DNA of 64,000 nucleotides from Ferruginibacter sp. (GCA_030831945.1 JAURKC010000035.1:1-64000), one strand, 5' to 3'. Shown: positions 55,008 to 64,000, counted from the stretch's first letter. The notes: generated by a model from the letters alone, not told the origin. Numbers and translations: made by a program.

Positions 55008-56636
55008 TTAAATACCGCTCAATCCGAAGCCTTCTCTGTATTCGCGTTTAACGAATTGGTTTACTTCATCACAGTTAGTAATCTTCATTTGATCATGATC
55101 CCATAATAAAGTAATGTTACGAGCAGGGAAAACTTTTCTTGGAGGCATAGCACGTTGTGCACCAGTAGCCGTTGCAGCTGGAGCAGCAGCTACAGGAGTA
55201 GAAGTTCTTTCTACGTTGTAACCTCTGATAGCCAAGTTAGCAACAAGCATATTCTCCACTACCATTGCAGCTTTATCAAATGGAGAACTTGTTTCACCTT
55301 TTCCGTATCCTTTCAAACAAGCTTCAACCCATTGTTGATAGTGAGCTTCAGCACCGCCTGGTACTCTTGGATATTTAATAGGTAGTTTCTTAATAGCTGC
55401 TTCTTCCATACGTGAAACCGGTAATAGTCTAGCACCTGCTGAGTAGCAACCTGCAATCATTTTACCTTTGGTACCGATGAAGATCATTCCACTACCGTCG
55501 CTTAGCGCTAAAGTATCTGTAGGCTCCATTTCTTCTGGTCTTGGAGGGGTTAATCCACCATCCATCCAGTGAATCTTAATATTTGGAAGTGCCTTACCAT
55601 TCTTACCTTTTTTAGGGTTAGCAAAAGTTAAAATAGTATTACTTGATGGAGGGCAAGCATCTGGGAATTCTTCTTGCTTTAATCCCATACTTGGATTACC
55701 TAAACTGGTTTGAACTGCATTTACATATCCAAGATTAAGAACAGTCATTGGAGCTTCGAGGATGTGAGCACCCATATCACCAATTACACCGGTTCCGTAA
55801 TCCCACCATCCGCGCCAATCAAATGGAGCTACGTGAAAAGCATCATCATAAGAAAGACCAGGAGTCATGCCATTACGCTGCTGACCAGTACGGCCAGAAG
55901 GATAAGGTTTTGCTTTAGCAGAACTCTGCCAAAGATCCCAGTTAAATGTGCTTGGAGGCGTTCCTGTTTTAGTAGGCCATTTCATTCCACCTTGTGGCCA
56001 AACTGGACGGTTAGTATAGCAATAAACATCTGTTACTTCTCCAATTAGACCCGCCTCATACCATTCTCTCATTTGGCGAACGCCATCATTTGATGAACCT
56101 TGGTTACCCATTTGGCTCACTACCTTATGCTCACGAGCAAGTTGTGCTAGCACACGTGCTTCGTAAATATCATGGGTCATTGGTTTTTGAACCCAAATAT
56201 GTTTACCATGAACGATAGCAGCAGAAGCAGCTACAGCATGGGTATGATCTGGTGTAGAAACTGAAACAGCATCAAAATTTTTGTGCTCTTTTTCCATCAA
56301 CACTCTCCAATCCTCATATACTTTTGCGTCAGGATATTTTTTAAAAGTACCTGCACCTTGTAATTGGTCAACATCGCACAAGAAAGCAATTTTAGCTTTT
56401 TCTTGTGGTACAAATGCTTTTTTCTCCTCATCCCATCTTCTCATAAATCCAGCACAGTCACTCGTTCCCTTTCCACCAGCACCAATCGTAGCAATGTACA
56501 AGGTGTCGCTAGGAGCAGTAAATCCACGACCCAACACATGGCGAGGGACGATGTAAAATCCAGCTGAAGTCAAAGCAGCATTGCGAATAAATTCGCGTCT
56601 TGGATTTTTAGTTTTGTTTTTTGTTTCTTTCTTCAT
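55008..56636 (-). CDS. Tat-exported Gfo/Idh/MocA-family oxidoreductase
   Basis: A 542-residue NAD(P)-dependent oxidoreductase. A twin-arginine signal (PRREFIRNAALTSAGFYIV) shows export folded through Tat, which fits the tatA gene in this window. The Rossmann start is TLYIATIGAGGKGTSD, and the catalytic loop holds the conserved VQKPMTHD (Lys-Pro). Sugar or inositol is a likely substrate by analogy, or the protein may be a glycoside hydrolase of the GH109 type. The ATG at 56636 begins the signal; the frame extends eight residues further. A strong terminator follows. Its C-terminus has a Pro/Ala-rich stretch. Confidence 0.9.
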   Translation of the reverse strand: MKKETKNKTKNPRREFIRNAALTSAGFYIVPRHVLGRGFTAPSDTLYIATIGAGGKGTSDCAGFMRRWDEEKKAFVPQEKAKIAFLCDVDQLQGAGTFKKYPDAKVYEDWRVLMEKEHKNFDAVSVSTPDHTHAVAASAAIVHGKHIWVQKPMTHDIYEARVLAQLAREHKVVSQMGNQGSSNDGVRQMREWYEAGLIGEVTDVYCYTNRPVWPQGGMKWPTKTGTPPSTFNWDLWQSSAKAKPYPSGRTGQQRNGMTPGLSYDDAFHVAPFDWRGWWDYGTGVIGDMGAHILEAPMTVLNLGYVNAVQTSLGNPSMGLKQEEFPDACPPSSNTILTFANPKKGKNGKALPNIKIHWMDGGLTPPRPEEMEPTDTLALSDGSGMIFIGTKGKMIAGCYSAGARLLPVSRMEEAAIKKLPIKYPRVPGGAEAHYQQWVEACLKGYGKGETSSPFDKAAMVVENMLVANLAIRGYNVERTSTPVAAAPAATATGAQRAMPPRKVFPARNITLLWDHDQMKITNCDEVNQFVKREYREGFGLSGI

Positions 56637-56855
56637 AGAAATTTTTTTAAGATATAGCAAATTAGAATTAGGACTTCAAGTTAGTATTAACTATTAATCT
56701 AACCAAATTTAAATAAAGCTCGATTTGATATTAATAAATTTAAGATTTGATAGGGCTCATTATTAAAAACTATTATAAGAAACCTGGCATTTGAATCTAA
56801 TTTACTGACTCAATTTCTTGTCTCAAAAACTGTATAGTTTAAACCAAAAATAGCA

Positions 56856-58058
56856 TTAGTTTTTACTTACCCATTGTCCATCAATCATCACTTTTGAAAT
56901 TTTAGTAAGATACTCGAAGGGGTCTCCATCAAACAACACTAAATCCGCATCTTTTCCTTTTTCAATACTACCCACTCTTTTATCTATTCCTAATAATTTA
57001 GCTGGATTCAATGTGATTGATTTCAAACCTTCTTCATAAGGTAAACCATAGGTTACTGCTAATGCAGCTTCAAATAATAAAACATGTGTTTTAGGCACAT
57101 ATCCTTCATAGCCTGTTTCAATGCTCACTTGAATATTAGCAGCCGTTAAGATCGCAGCACTTTCTCTTGTCATATTGACCATATCTCCTGCATTTCTTGA
57201 CATAGTAGAATGTAATATAACTTCTGCTTTGCAAGCCTTAATTTCATCAATTAATCTATACGCTTCTGCAGCTCCATCGATCACCAATTTAAAATTAAAT
57301 TCTTTAGCTAAACGAATGGCATTCATGATGTCATTTGATGAATTTACGGTAATTAATGCCTTCACTTCACCCTTTAATAACTTACCTAATGCCTCGTATT
57401 TTAAATCAATTGCTGGGCGTTTAGCGGTGTCTTTATCGTTTTGTTTTTGTAGGTACGCCTGAGCTTTCAAGAATTCTGTTCGAATCATCGCAATTTGTTT
57501 TGCTTTTGTACCAGGACTAGTAAAATTGCCCTCCACCGAAGCGCCAATGGTCATGGCTAACATTTCCATAGGCACAAGTGTCACTTCATCAATCTTGCCG
57601 GGCTTGGTTTTAACAACCATTGTTTGTCCACTTACTAAAGCACCAATACCATGTCCAGTATGCATGGTGGTAACACCAAAGTCTCTGACATAGGCTACTA
57701 ATTTTTCTTCAGGATTATACGCATCGATTGCTCTTAATTCGGGTTGAATAGGAGAAGATTTTTCTAATTGGTCTTGATCAGTAGGAATATTTAATGCTCC
57801 CGATAATCCCACTACACTTCTTGCATCTATAAAACCAGGTGTAACCACATTAGAAGCAACTACTGTATAATTTTTGGGGATAGTAATTTCTTTAGCAGTA
57901 CCTACCTTTTCGATTTTTCCATCTTTTATAAGTATCACTCCGTTTTTAATCGGCGCCCCACTCACCGTATAAATAATTTCTGCTTTAATAGCTGTTTGCG
58001 AATGCGCTATGAAAGGCATCATTAACAAACCAATGATTATTTTATATAAATTTTTCAT
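56856..58058 (-). CDS. Amidohydrolase-family protein lacking metal ligands
   Basis: A 400-residue exported protein (signal MKNLYKIIIGLLMMPFIAHS). The fold is that of amidohydrolases (VVTPGFIDARSVVG; GSIEKGKDADLVLFDGDPF). The metal-binding HxH is replaced: DARSVVG stands where its paralogue has DTHSHLGG, and the later histidines are also missing (VNSSND for FHTHKEND, IDGAAEA for LHHVSEG). It is likely non-catalytic, perhaps a partner of the active enzyme encoded 23 bases upstream. Its length and conserved core argue against decay. ATG at 58058. It is the second gene of the pair. Confidence 0.8.
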   Translation of the reverse strand: MKNLYKIIIGLLMMPFIAHSQTAIKAEIIYTVSGAPIKNGVILIKDGKIEKVGTAKEITIPKNYTVVASNVVTPGFIDARSVVGLSGALNIPTDQDQLEKSSPIQPELRAIDAYNPEEKLVAYVRDFGVTTMHTGHGIGALVSGQTMVVKTKPGKIDEVTLVPMEMLAMTIGASVEGNFTSPGTKAKQIAMIRTEFLKAQAYLQKQNDKDTAKRPAIDLKYEALGKLLKGEVKALITVNSSNDIMNAIRLAKEFNFKLVIDGAAEAYRLIDEIKACKAEVILHSTMSRNAGDMVNMTRESAAILTAANIQVSIETGYEGYVPKTHVLLFEAALAVTYGLPYEEGLKSITLNPAKLLGIDKRVGSIEKGKDADLVLFDGDPFEYLTKISKVMIDGQWVSKN

Positions 58059-58081
58059 TTGAATTTTTTTTAGTCGATTTA

Positions 58082-59383
58082 TTAATTACCAATTTCATCA
58101 TCATGATTCATGTATTCTTCTCTTAGAGATGAATAGACTTTAAATCCGCCCACTAAAAATGCTTTGTCAGCAGGATTAGTAATGTCATAGCGCTTCTTAC
58201 CCTCTACCCATGTTTGTTCTACTTTAGTGTATAAACTAAAAGGATCTCCAGATAAAATAATAAAATCTGCATCTTTACCTTTTTCCAATGAACCAATTCG
58301 AGAAGATAAATCAAGCATTTTTGCTCCATTAATAGTAAGTGCTGCTAAAGCTTTTTCTTTATCCATGCCAGCCCTAACACCCATTGCTGCAGCACGAATC
58401 AATAAACGAGAATCGGTAACTCCATCGTCTGTATGAAAGCCAGTTAAAACTCCAGCATTTGATAATGCAGCTCCATTAGTAGAAGAATAATCCATCGCTT
58501 CTAATTTACCACCGGGCGATTCAATAACAATAATAGAACAAGGCACTCCTGATTTGGCTATTTCATTAGACACTTTCCAACCTTCACTTACATGATGCAA
58601 AACGGCTCTAAAACCAAATTCTTTTATTAAACGAATGGCGGTTAAAATGTCATTTTCTTTATGCGTATGAAAATGCACTACTCTTTTACCTTCCAACACC
58701 TCAACCAGCGGCTCTAAACGAAGATCTCTTTCAGGAAGTTTGGAGGAATCTTTTGCTGCCTTATCTATTTTGCTTTTATATTCTTTTGCTTTAGTAAACA
58801 AATCTCTGTCCATAGCTGCACTCTTTGCTCTAGTAGCAGGAAAGCCACCTGTTCCTCTCATTGGATTGGTTCCATTGGCCATTTTCATGCCACCAAACAA
58901 ACCCTTTTCATTTATCATGATCAAATCTTCCATCACTTTTGCTGCACGCATTTTTACATAAACCGTTTGACCGCTCATTAAGTGTCCACTTCCTGGCATA
59001 ATATTTAATGTAGTGAGTCCGCCTGCTAATGCTTTTTTAAATCCATCACTGGTTGGATTGATGGCATCAAAAGCCCTTGCGTCAGGATTTAAAGCGGCAG
59101 AATAATCACCTCCTTCTGGACCACCAAGATGTGAATGAGTATCTACTATTCCTGGCATAATCACTTTACCCTTTGCATCAGTAATCACTGCATCTGAAGG
59201 GATTTTTAAAGAGGCATCGCCGACAGCTATAATTTTGCCATTTTGAACAATCACTGTTCCATTTGGAATAGGCTGGCTAGTTATCGGATAAACAAGCGCG
59301 CCTTTAAATGCCACTGGCTTGTCTTGTGCAGAAAGATTGGCACAGATAACTATACCAATAAACAAGAATAATTTTTTTTTCAT
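58082..59383 (-). CDS. Exported amidohydrolase-family enzyme (metal site intact)
   Basis: A 433-residue exported protein with a signal peptide (LFLFIGIVICANLSA). Metal ligands are H83 and H85 (DTHSHLGG), plus VVHFHTHKENDI, VLHHVSEGW and a GFHTDDGVTDSR. The C-terminal GSLEKGKDADFIIL closes the beta-sandwich. It resembles imidazolonepropionase-like and related hydrolases; the substrate is unknown, and a periplasmic site is likely. It is the first gene of a two-gene operon with the metal-free paralogue. The upstream gap to recQ has no clear promoter box. ATG at 59383. Confidence 0.88.
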   Translation of the reverse strand: MKKKLFLFIGIVICANLSAQDKPVAFKGALVYPITSQPIPNGTVIVQNGKIIAVGDASLKIPSDAVITDAKGKVIMPGIVDTHSHLGGPEGGDYSAALNPDARAFDAINPTSDGFKKALAGGLTTLNIMPGSGHLMSGQTVYVKMRAAKVMEDLIMINEKGLFGGMKMANGTNPMRGTGGFPATRAKSAAMDRDLFTKAKEYKSKIDKAAKDSSKLPERDLRLEPLVEVLEGKRVVHFHTHKENDILTAIRLIKEFGFRAVLHHVSEGWKVSNEIAKSGVPCSIIVIESPGGKLEAMDYSSTNGAALSNAGVLTGFHTDDGVTDSRLLIRAAAMGVRAGMDKEKALAALTINGAKMLDLSSRIGSLEKGKDADFIILSGDPFSLYTKVEQTWVEGKKRYDITNPADKAFLVGGFKVYSSLREEYMNHDDEIGN

Positions 59384-59659
59384 ACAAGTTGATTTTTAAA
59401 TAAATAAGATGAAGCTGTCAAAAAAGAATTTTTCCATCTTTGATTCATCTTGGAGAGAGTGAAGGTAAAAAAACTGTTTAAGATTTAGTGATTCCTTTTA
59501 ATTATAAGTTGAAGAGATTGTTATTAAACATAATATTCAGTATTAGCTAAACTAAATAAAAATATAAAAACAACATTAGTTTTATACCTATTTTGCACCC
59601 TAGCAAGCGCCTGGTAATTCAAAAATTTACTAACCAAAACTGCCTTTAAAAATATCGTT

Positions 59660-61579
59660 TTGACCAAAATTTCCATCCATCAAATTTTAAAAGAAAATTG
59701 GGGGTACGATGAATTTCGACCCTTACAGAAGGATATTATCAATAGTATTTTGGAGGGAAAAGACACCTTAGCTTTACTACCCACGGGAGGAGGGAAATCT
59801 ATTTGTTTTCAGGTTCCAGCATTAGCAAAAGAAGGGATTTGTTTAGTAATAAGTCCCTTAATTGCCCTGATCAAAGATCAGGTGGAAGGATTAAAGAAAA
59901 AAGGAATTTTAGCCTTATCGATTTACTCAGGAATGAGTTTTTTAGAAGTAAAAAAAACCTTGCAAAATGCTGCTCATGGAAACTATAAATTTCTGTATGT
60001 TTCACCCGAAAGATTAGCAACCGATTTGTTTCTAGATTATTTACCTTCTATGAACATCAACCTCATAGCGGTGGATGAGGCACATTGTATTTCACAATGG
60101 GGCTATGATTTTAGACCCTCTTACTTACGCATTGCTGCTGTAAGGGAACAGCTGCCTAAAATACCCATACTCGCACTGACTGCCTCTGCCACTCAATCTG
60201 TGCAAAATGACATTTGTGAAAAATTGCTTTTTAAAATAACCGAACAAAGATTTCAGCAATCTTTTGAAAGAGCCAATCTATCTTATAGTGTTTTTAATGT
60301 AGTATCTAAACAAAACAAACTGCTAGAAATTCTTAATAATGTAAAAGGAAGTGGAATTGTTTATTGCAAGAGTCGCAAACAAACCAAAGACATAGCAGAA
60401 TTGCTTACGCTAAATAATATTAATGCAGATTTTTATCATGCAGGTCTGAGTAATGATGAAAGAAATAAGCGACAAGAAAATTGGATTAACAATTCCACTC
60501 GAATCATTACCTGTACCAACGCTTTTGGTATGGGCATTGATAAGCCGGATGTAAGATTAGTAGTACATTATTCAGTACCAGATTGTATTGAAAATTACTA
60601 TCAAGAAGCTGGAAGAGCAGGCAGGGATGGCAAAAGAGCTTACGCGGTAATGCTATATAATCATCGGGAAGTAGCCGATATGCAATTACAAAGCGATATT
60701 CGATATCCAGATAAAGCAACGATTAAACAAGTCTATATCGCCATAATGAATCATCTACAAGTAGCCGCTGGTAGTGGAGAAGGTAATAGTTTTGATTTTG
60801 ACATGGCTAGTTTTTCGGCAGCTTTTAAAATCAATATGCTTACTGCTACTTATGCCATTAAGACTTTAGAGCAAGAAGAGATTCTTTGGTTTAATGAAGT
60901 CTTTTTTAAACCTTCCACACTAGTATTCAACAGCAACAGAGAGCAGTTAGAAGATTTTGAAAAACAATTTCCTTCCTTTGAAAAGTTGATTAAAGGATTA
61001 CTCAGAAGTTATGAAGGGATTTTCGACTACCCTGCAACGATATATGAAACTGAGCTAGCAAGATTTATAAAAAAAAGTACAGAAGAGGTGAAGAAAGAAT
61101 TAAAGCAATTACAACATTATGGTATTGTAACCTACGATGCACAAAAGGATACACCTCAACTTAGCTTAAGAATTAACAGGATGTATGCGGATAGCTTTAT
61201 AATTAATTTGGATAACTATAATGAACGAAAAAATAATTTCGAGACCAGAGTAAAAGCCATTACCGAATTTATAACCAACACCATAAAGTGTAGAAGTCAA
61301 ATTATTGGTAATTATTTCAATGATCATGCGATAAAGCGCTGTGGGATTTGTGACAATTGCATCAATTTAAAATCGCTTCGGATGAGTAAGGAAGAGTTTG
61401 AAAAAATTGCACTTTACATTCTAGAGTGGAGCGAGCAGCATTCAGGGGAGATGAAGGAATTAATTGAAAGTGGAAAGCCCTTTAAAAAGGAAAAGATTTG
61501 TAAGGTGCTCGACTATCTTCAGTCAGAGAAAAAGATAGCAGTTAGTAGAGAAGGGAAAATTAGTTTAGCTACCCGGTGA
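59660..61579 (+). CDS. recQ: ATP-dependent DNA helicase RecQ
   Basis: A 639-residue 3'-5' helicase. It has Walker A LLPTGGGKSICFQVPA, DEAH box VDEAHCISQWGYDFRPSY, motif VI QEAGRAGRDG and a zinc-binding set of four cysteines (KCRSQ to RCGICDNC). The winged-helix region follows; a clear HRDC domain is not visible in the C-terminal 60 residues. It starts at a TTG (59660), as no ATG lies near the first conserved residues. Its stop codon TGA lies inside the first unit of the 84-base repeat. It takes part in recombination repair. Confidence 0.94.
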   Translation: MTKISIHQILKENWGYDEFRPLQKDIINSILEGKDTLALLPTGGGKSICFQVPALAKEGICLVISPLIALIKDQVEGLKKKGILALSIYSGMSFLEVKKTLQNAAHGNYKFLYVSPERLATDLFLDYLPSMNINLIAVDEAHCISQWGYDFRPSYLRIAAVREQLPKIPILALTASATQSVQNDICEKLLFKITEQRFQQSFERANLSYSVFNVVSKQNKLLEILNNVKGSGIVYCKSRKQTKDIAELLTLNNINADFYHAGLSNDERNKRQENWINNSTRIITCTNAFGMGIDKPDVRLVVHYSVPDCIENYYQEAGRAGRDGKRAYAVMLYNHREVADMQLQSDIRYPDKATIKQVYIAIMNHLQVAAGSGEGNSFDFDMASFSAAFKINMLTATYAIKTLEQEEILWFNEVFFKPSTLVFNSNREQLEDFEKQFPSFEKLIKGLLRSYEGIFDYPATIYETELARFIKKSTEEVKKELKQLQHYGIVTYDAQKDTPQLSLRINRMYADSFIINLDNYNERKNNFETRVKAITEFITNTIKCRSQIIGNYFNDHAIKRCGICDNCINLKSLRMSKEEFEKIALYILEWSEQHSGEMKELIESGKPFKKEKICKVLDYLQSEKKIAVSREGKISLATR

Positions 61580-61754
61580 GTCACTGGCAAGCTGAGTCAC
61601 TAGGGGGAGTGAGTCACTCACACTGACGAGTCACCAAGGGGAGTGAGTCACCGGGGGGAGTGAGTCACTGGCAAGCTGAGTCTCAAGGGGGAGTGAGTCA
61701 CTCACACTGACGAGTCGCCAAGGAGAGTGAGTCACCGGGGGGAGTGACTCACTA
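61576..61754. repeat. 84-base higher-order tandem repeat filling a convergent intergenic gap
   Basis: Two full 84-base units (61576-61659 and 61660-61743) differ at four positions, and a third partial unit ends in GTGACTCAC. Each unit is five sub-units of 16-17 bases, each with GAGTCAC at regular positions (61578, 61594, 61611, 61628, 61645, then 61662). GTGAGTCAC is itself a palindrome around one base. The array is GC-rich against AT-rich surroundings. It spans exactly from the recQ stop to the stop of the sulfatase-fold gene. No protein is likely to be encoded. Confidence 0.9.
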
Positions 61755-63677
61755 CCTATTTTTTCGGATTCTTCGATTTCTAAATGAGTAACTAGCTCCC
61801 TGATACCAGGCAATCGCTTCATTTATCAAACTATCTGATGCAGGAATTTCAGCTGCAACACCAGTCTCAAAATTGGGCTGATAGGTTGCTACTCTTTTCT
61901 GCGGCGAAAGTATTACCAGCTGACCAGCTCTTATATAACCCAAATTTTGATAGGTACTTATAAACACCCGATCTCGATTAATGGGTGTCTTATAAATATC
62001 CAATCCAAAAAACTGGCTGGTGTAAGGAATATTAAGTAAACCCAATAAAGTAGGCGCTAAATCAATTTGACTAATTAGCCTTTTTTCAATGGTAGGCTTA
62101 ATTAATTGGGGAGCATAAATGATGCAGGGGATATGATATCGATTAACAGGCAAATCAGTTTTACCTGCACTGCGTGAACAATGATCCGACACAATCACAA
62201 AAACAGTTTGATCAAACCAAGGTTTTTTTGCAGCTTCCTTTAAAAAACTATGAATAGCATAATCGGTGTACTTAACCCCACCAGCAGAGCTTTGAGCTGA
62301 GGAAGGAATATCAATCCTACCATCAGGATAAGTGTAAGGTCGATGATTACTGACAGTCATCATATGATTAAAAAAAAGTCTTCCCTCACGATAACTTTTA
62401 TCACACTGATCGAGTGTATACTGAAAAGTAGCCTCGTCATCAATTCCCCAGGCGGTAGTATGGTGAACTAATTGTTCAGGAATATCACCCTTATCCAATA
62501 CTTGATATCCATTATGCCAAAAAAAATAACCCATGTTATCAAAAAAACTGTTCCCCCCATAAATATAGCGCACGTCATAACCACTTTTCTTAAATACAGA
62601 TCCCAATGAAAATAAGTCTTCATTTTTTGGACGACGAACAATCGATTGCCCAGGTGTGGGAGGAATAGCCAGTGTGAGCGCTTCTAAGCCTCTTACCGTC
62701 CTAGTTCCAGAAGCATAAAAATTACTAAAAAACAAGCTGTTAGGAATCAAAGAGTCTAGATAGGGTGTAATATTTTCTTTATTACCAAAATACTGCATAT
62801 AGTCGCCACTTAAACTTTCTACACTAATCAAAACAACATTCCAATGATGACGAGGACTATCGGGTTTGATCACGCGTTCAATACTCAGCGGGTCGGCTGC
62901 AAACGTTGCATTAGGCGCCTGCAGCATCGATCGAAGTAAGGTGAAATTAGCCGTATCATTCCTCTCGATATAAAATTGATGATAATCAATTTCATTATTC
63001 CAAAATGCAGCTCCAAATTCATAGATGCCATTTCCTCCTAATTCATTTACATAGTTATTTTTACTAATAATTTTATACTGGTTGTTAATTAAAAAATAAC
63101 CACTTAAGGGTAGCAAAGAAAAAATTAACATCACTATCGTGCGATGAAGAAATCGCATACTTATCTGTTGCGATGCAATAATTTTTCCTTTAAGCAAAAA
63201 AAGAATTATCGATACCACTATAACCACCAAAGAAATAATCAAGGGCATGTTATAAGATTCCCAGATATTTTCCAACACTTCATTGGTATAAATTAAATAG
63301 TCGACTGCTATGAAATTGAATCGCACCGTAAACTCATTCCAAAAAATAATTTCGCTACCAGCTGCGGTAACTAAAATAAAACAGATAATGGAAAACAAAA
63401 GAAATAGAGGGAGGCGCTGCCATTTTTTTTGATACCAAGAATCCTTCATTAGCCAACAATAGATTGCTACGGGTATAGCAAAAAAACTACTTACCGTAAG
63501 GTCATAAAGCAAGCCAATTAAATAAATGGTAAAAAAGCGAAAGAGTGTCAATTCTAAACTAGACCAGCTTTTTATCATTAATATTACCCTAGTAATAAAG
63601 CTGATTCCAGCTACCATCATTGCAATTACAGCAACTGGTCCAAAGCGGTGTTGAAAAATTGATTTCCTATTGCGCAT
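61752..63677 (-). CDS. LtaS-like membrane sulfatase-fold protein
   Basis: A 641-residue protein of the alkaline-phosphatase/sulfatase superfamily. About five membrane helices (residues 10-190) precede an outward-facing domain that begins WNVVLISVESLSGDYM. Its metal site and nucleophile Thr lie in ESLSGDYMQYFG and GTRTVRGLEALTLAIPP, with further ligands in IVSDHCSRSAGKT. Gram-negative relatives transfer phosphoethanolamine or glycerol-phosphate to glycolipids. The Thr nucleophile fits transferase rather than sulfatase activity. The ATG at 63677 follows a -7 box by three bases. Its stop TAG is followed by TGA, next to the repeat. Confidence 0.87.
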   Translation of the reverse strand: MRNRKSIFQHRFGPVAVIAMMVAGISFITRVILMIKSWSSLELTLFRFFTIYLIGLLYDLTVSSFFAIPVAIYCWLMKDSWYQKKWQRLPLFLLFSIICFILVTAAGSEIIFWNEFTVRFNFIAVDYLIYTNEVLENIWESYNMPLIISLVVIVVSIILFLLKGKIIASQQISMRFLHRTIVMLIFSLLPLSGYFLINNQYKIISKNNYVNELGGNGIYEFGAAFWNNEIDYHQFYIERNDTANFTLLRSMLQAPNATFAADPLSIERVIKPDSPRHHWNVVLISVESLSGDYMQYFGNKENITPYLDSLIPNSLFFSNFYASGTRTVRGLEALTLAIPPTPGQSIVRRPKNEDLFSLGSVFKKSGYDVRYIYGGNSFFDNMGYFFWHNGYQVLDKGDIPEQLVHHTTAWGIDDEATFQYTLDQCDKSYREGRLFFNHMMTVSNHRPYTYPDGRIDIPSSAQSSAGGVKYTDYAIHSFLKEAAKKPWFDQTVFVIVSDHCSRSAGKTDLPVNRYHIPCIIYAPQLIKPTIEKRLISQIDLAPTLLGLLNIPYTSQFFGLDIYKTPINRDRVFISTYQNLGYIRAGQLVILSPQKRVATYQPNFETGVAAEIPASDSLINEAIAWYQGASYSFRNRRIRKNR

Positions 63678-63680
63678 ATA

Positions 63681-63688
63681 CAAAAATA
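63681..63688 (-). promoter_or_regulatory. -7 promoter box of LtaS-like gene
   Basis: On the minus strand TATTTTTG ends three bases before the ATG at 63677 and overlaps the TTG that would start a longer frame. Confidence 0.5.
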
Positions 63689-63826
63689 ATCAATAGCCAT
63701 CAATCCTATCAAATAATAGGTAGGATTCGATAAACTTAGGCCTCTGAGTACCATTCATCAATTTTATGTTAAAGAATAGCAATTATATTAATAAAATCCT
63801 ATTTTTAACATTCAAATAAATCGAAT

Positions 63827-64000
63827 ATGAAATCAAAATTATTTTTCTTTTTTGGATGGGCTATGACCCTTTCGGTATCGGCTCAAAAAGTTGCCTTTAC
63901 TGAGTATAAATTAAAAAATGGCTTGCATGTAATATTGCACCAAGATAAAACAGCCCCGGTAGTGGCCGTCTCTGTAATGTACCATGTAGGTAGCAAGGAT
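63827..64000 (+). CDS. M16-family metallopeptidase, 3' end outside window
   Basis: The first 58 codons of an insulinase-type (M16) peptidase. A signal peptide (LFFFFGWAMTLSVSA) is followed by FTEYKLKNGLHVILHQD and TAPVVAVSVMYHVGSKD, the conserved N-terminal strands of M16 proteins. The zinc HxxEH motif is expected just after the window end. It is probably exported. ATG at 63827. The 150 bases upstream separate it from the divergent LtaS-like gene. Confidence 0.9.
   Translation, partial: MKSKLFFFFGWAMTLSVSAQKVAFTEYKLKNGLHVILHQDKTAPVVAVSVMYHVGSKD

Noticed and set aside
55155..56567. Several plus-strand frames inside the oxidoreductase gene
   Set aside because: All are shadows of the 542-residue gene on the other strand.
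61576..61754. CRISPR array
   Set aside because: Units are contiguous and nearly identical through their full length, with no unique spacers and no cas genes nearby.
61631..61822. Minus-strand frame through the 84-base repeat giving repeated LPPVTHSPW peptides
   Set aside because: The frame is open only because the repeat length is a multiple of three; it overlaps the real sulfatase-fold gene and has no family features.
1..64000. Mobile elements or prophage
   Set aside because: I saw no transposase, integrase, terminal inverted repeats or phage structural genes.

Overview
The window looks like ordinary chromosome from a low-GC member of the Bacteroidota, most likely near the Chitinophagaceae. 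That placement is an inference. It rests on promoters of the TAnnTTTG type with little Shine-Dalgarno signal, a fused LpxC-FabZ protein, a PorX-type response regulator with a PglZ domain, a TonB-dependent receptor with a carboxypeptidase-regulatory-like N-terminus, and many small families typical of that phylum. I found no insertion sequence, prophage or CRISPR array.

Layout. 1-702: 3' end of a ComM/YifB AAA+ gene. 0.8-6.6 kb: a glycosyltransferase cluster (DUF4422, GT1-like, GT2, GT4, one unrecognised gene, GT2). 6.7-9.7 kb: an ABC exporter and two small-domain proteins. 9.7-14.3 kb: two PAP2 phosphatases, a TonB-dependent receptor and its small secreted neighbour. 14.5-18.5 kb: thiolase, pyrD, terC and rsmE. 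18.6-30.7 kb: dnaB, a 533-base intergenic region with DnaA-box-like sites (candidate oriC), then a rightward run pheT, coiled-coil gene, zapA, rny, rplS, tatA, gatA and a lytic transglycosylase, ending against pabB. 30.8-38.8 kb: a leftward proteostasis block (acidic protein, purA, clpX, a kinase-fold-like unknown, two clpP genes, tig) followed by tRNA-Leu. 39.2-45.6 kb: a bifunctional Rsh, a 49-residue protein, an HhH protein, an MBL hydrolase, a small unknown and porX. 45.9-52.4 kb: an HD hydrolase, lpxC-fabZ, lpxA, an ABC ATPase, ald and tsaE. 52.4-59.4 kb: a copper-type P-ATPase, a Tat-exported oxidoreductase and a tandem amidohydrolase pair. 59.7-64 kb: recQ, an 84-base higher-order repeat, an LtaS-like sulfatase-fold protein and the start of an M16 peptidase.

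Several groups make functional sense together. tig, two clpP and clpX form a folding and degradation block. pheT, the coiled-coil gene, zapA and rny are co-directional, as in many relatives. lpxC-fabZ and lpxA make lipid A precursors.

The most interesting signals are mostly non-coding: the candidate replication origin beside dnaB; the GC-rich 84-base repeat built from about 17-base sub-units that exactly fills the gap between two convergent genes; a set of promoters whose -7 box ends only 3-5 bases before the start codon, implying leaderless mRNAs; and a palindromic operator inside the promoter spacer of an uncharacterised kinase-fold-like gene. On the protein side, a metal-site-intact amidohydrolase is paired with a paralogue that has lost its metal ligands.
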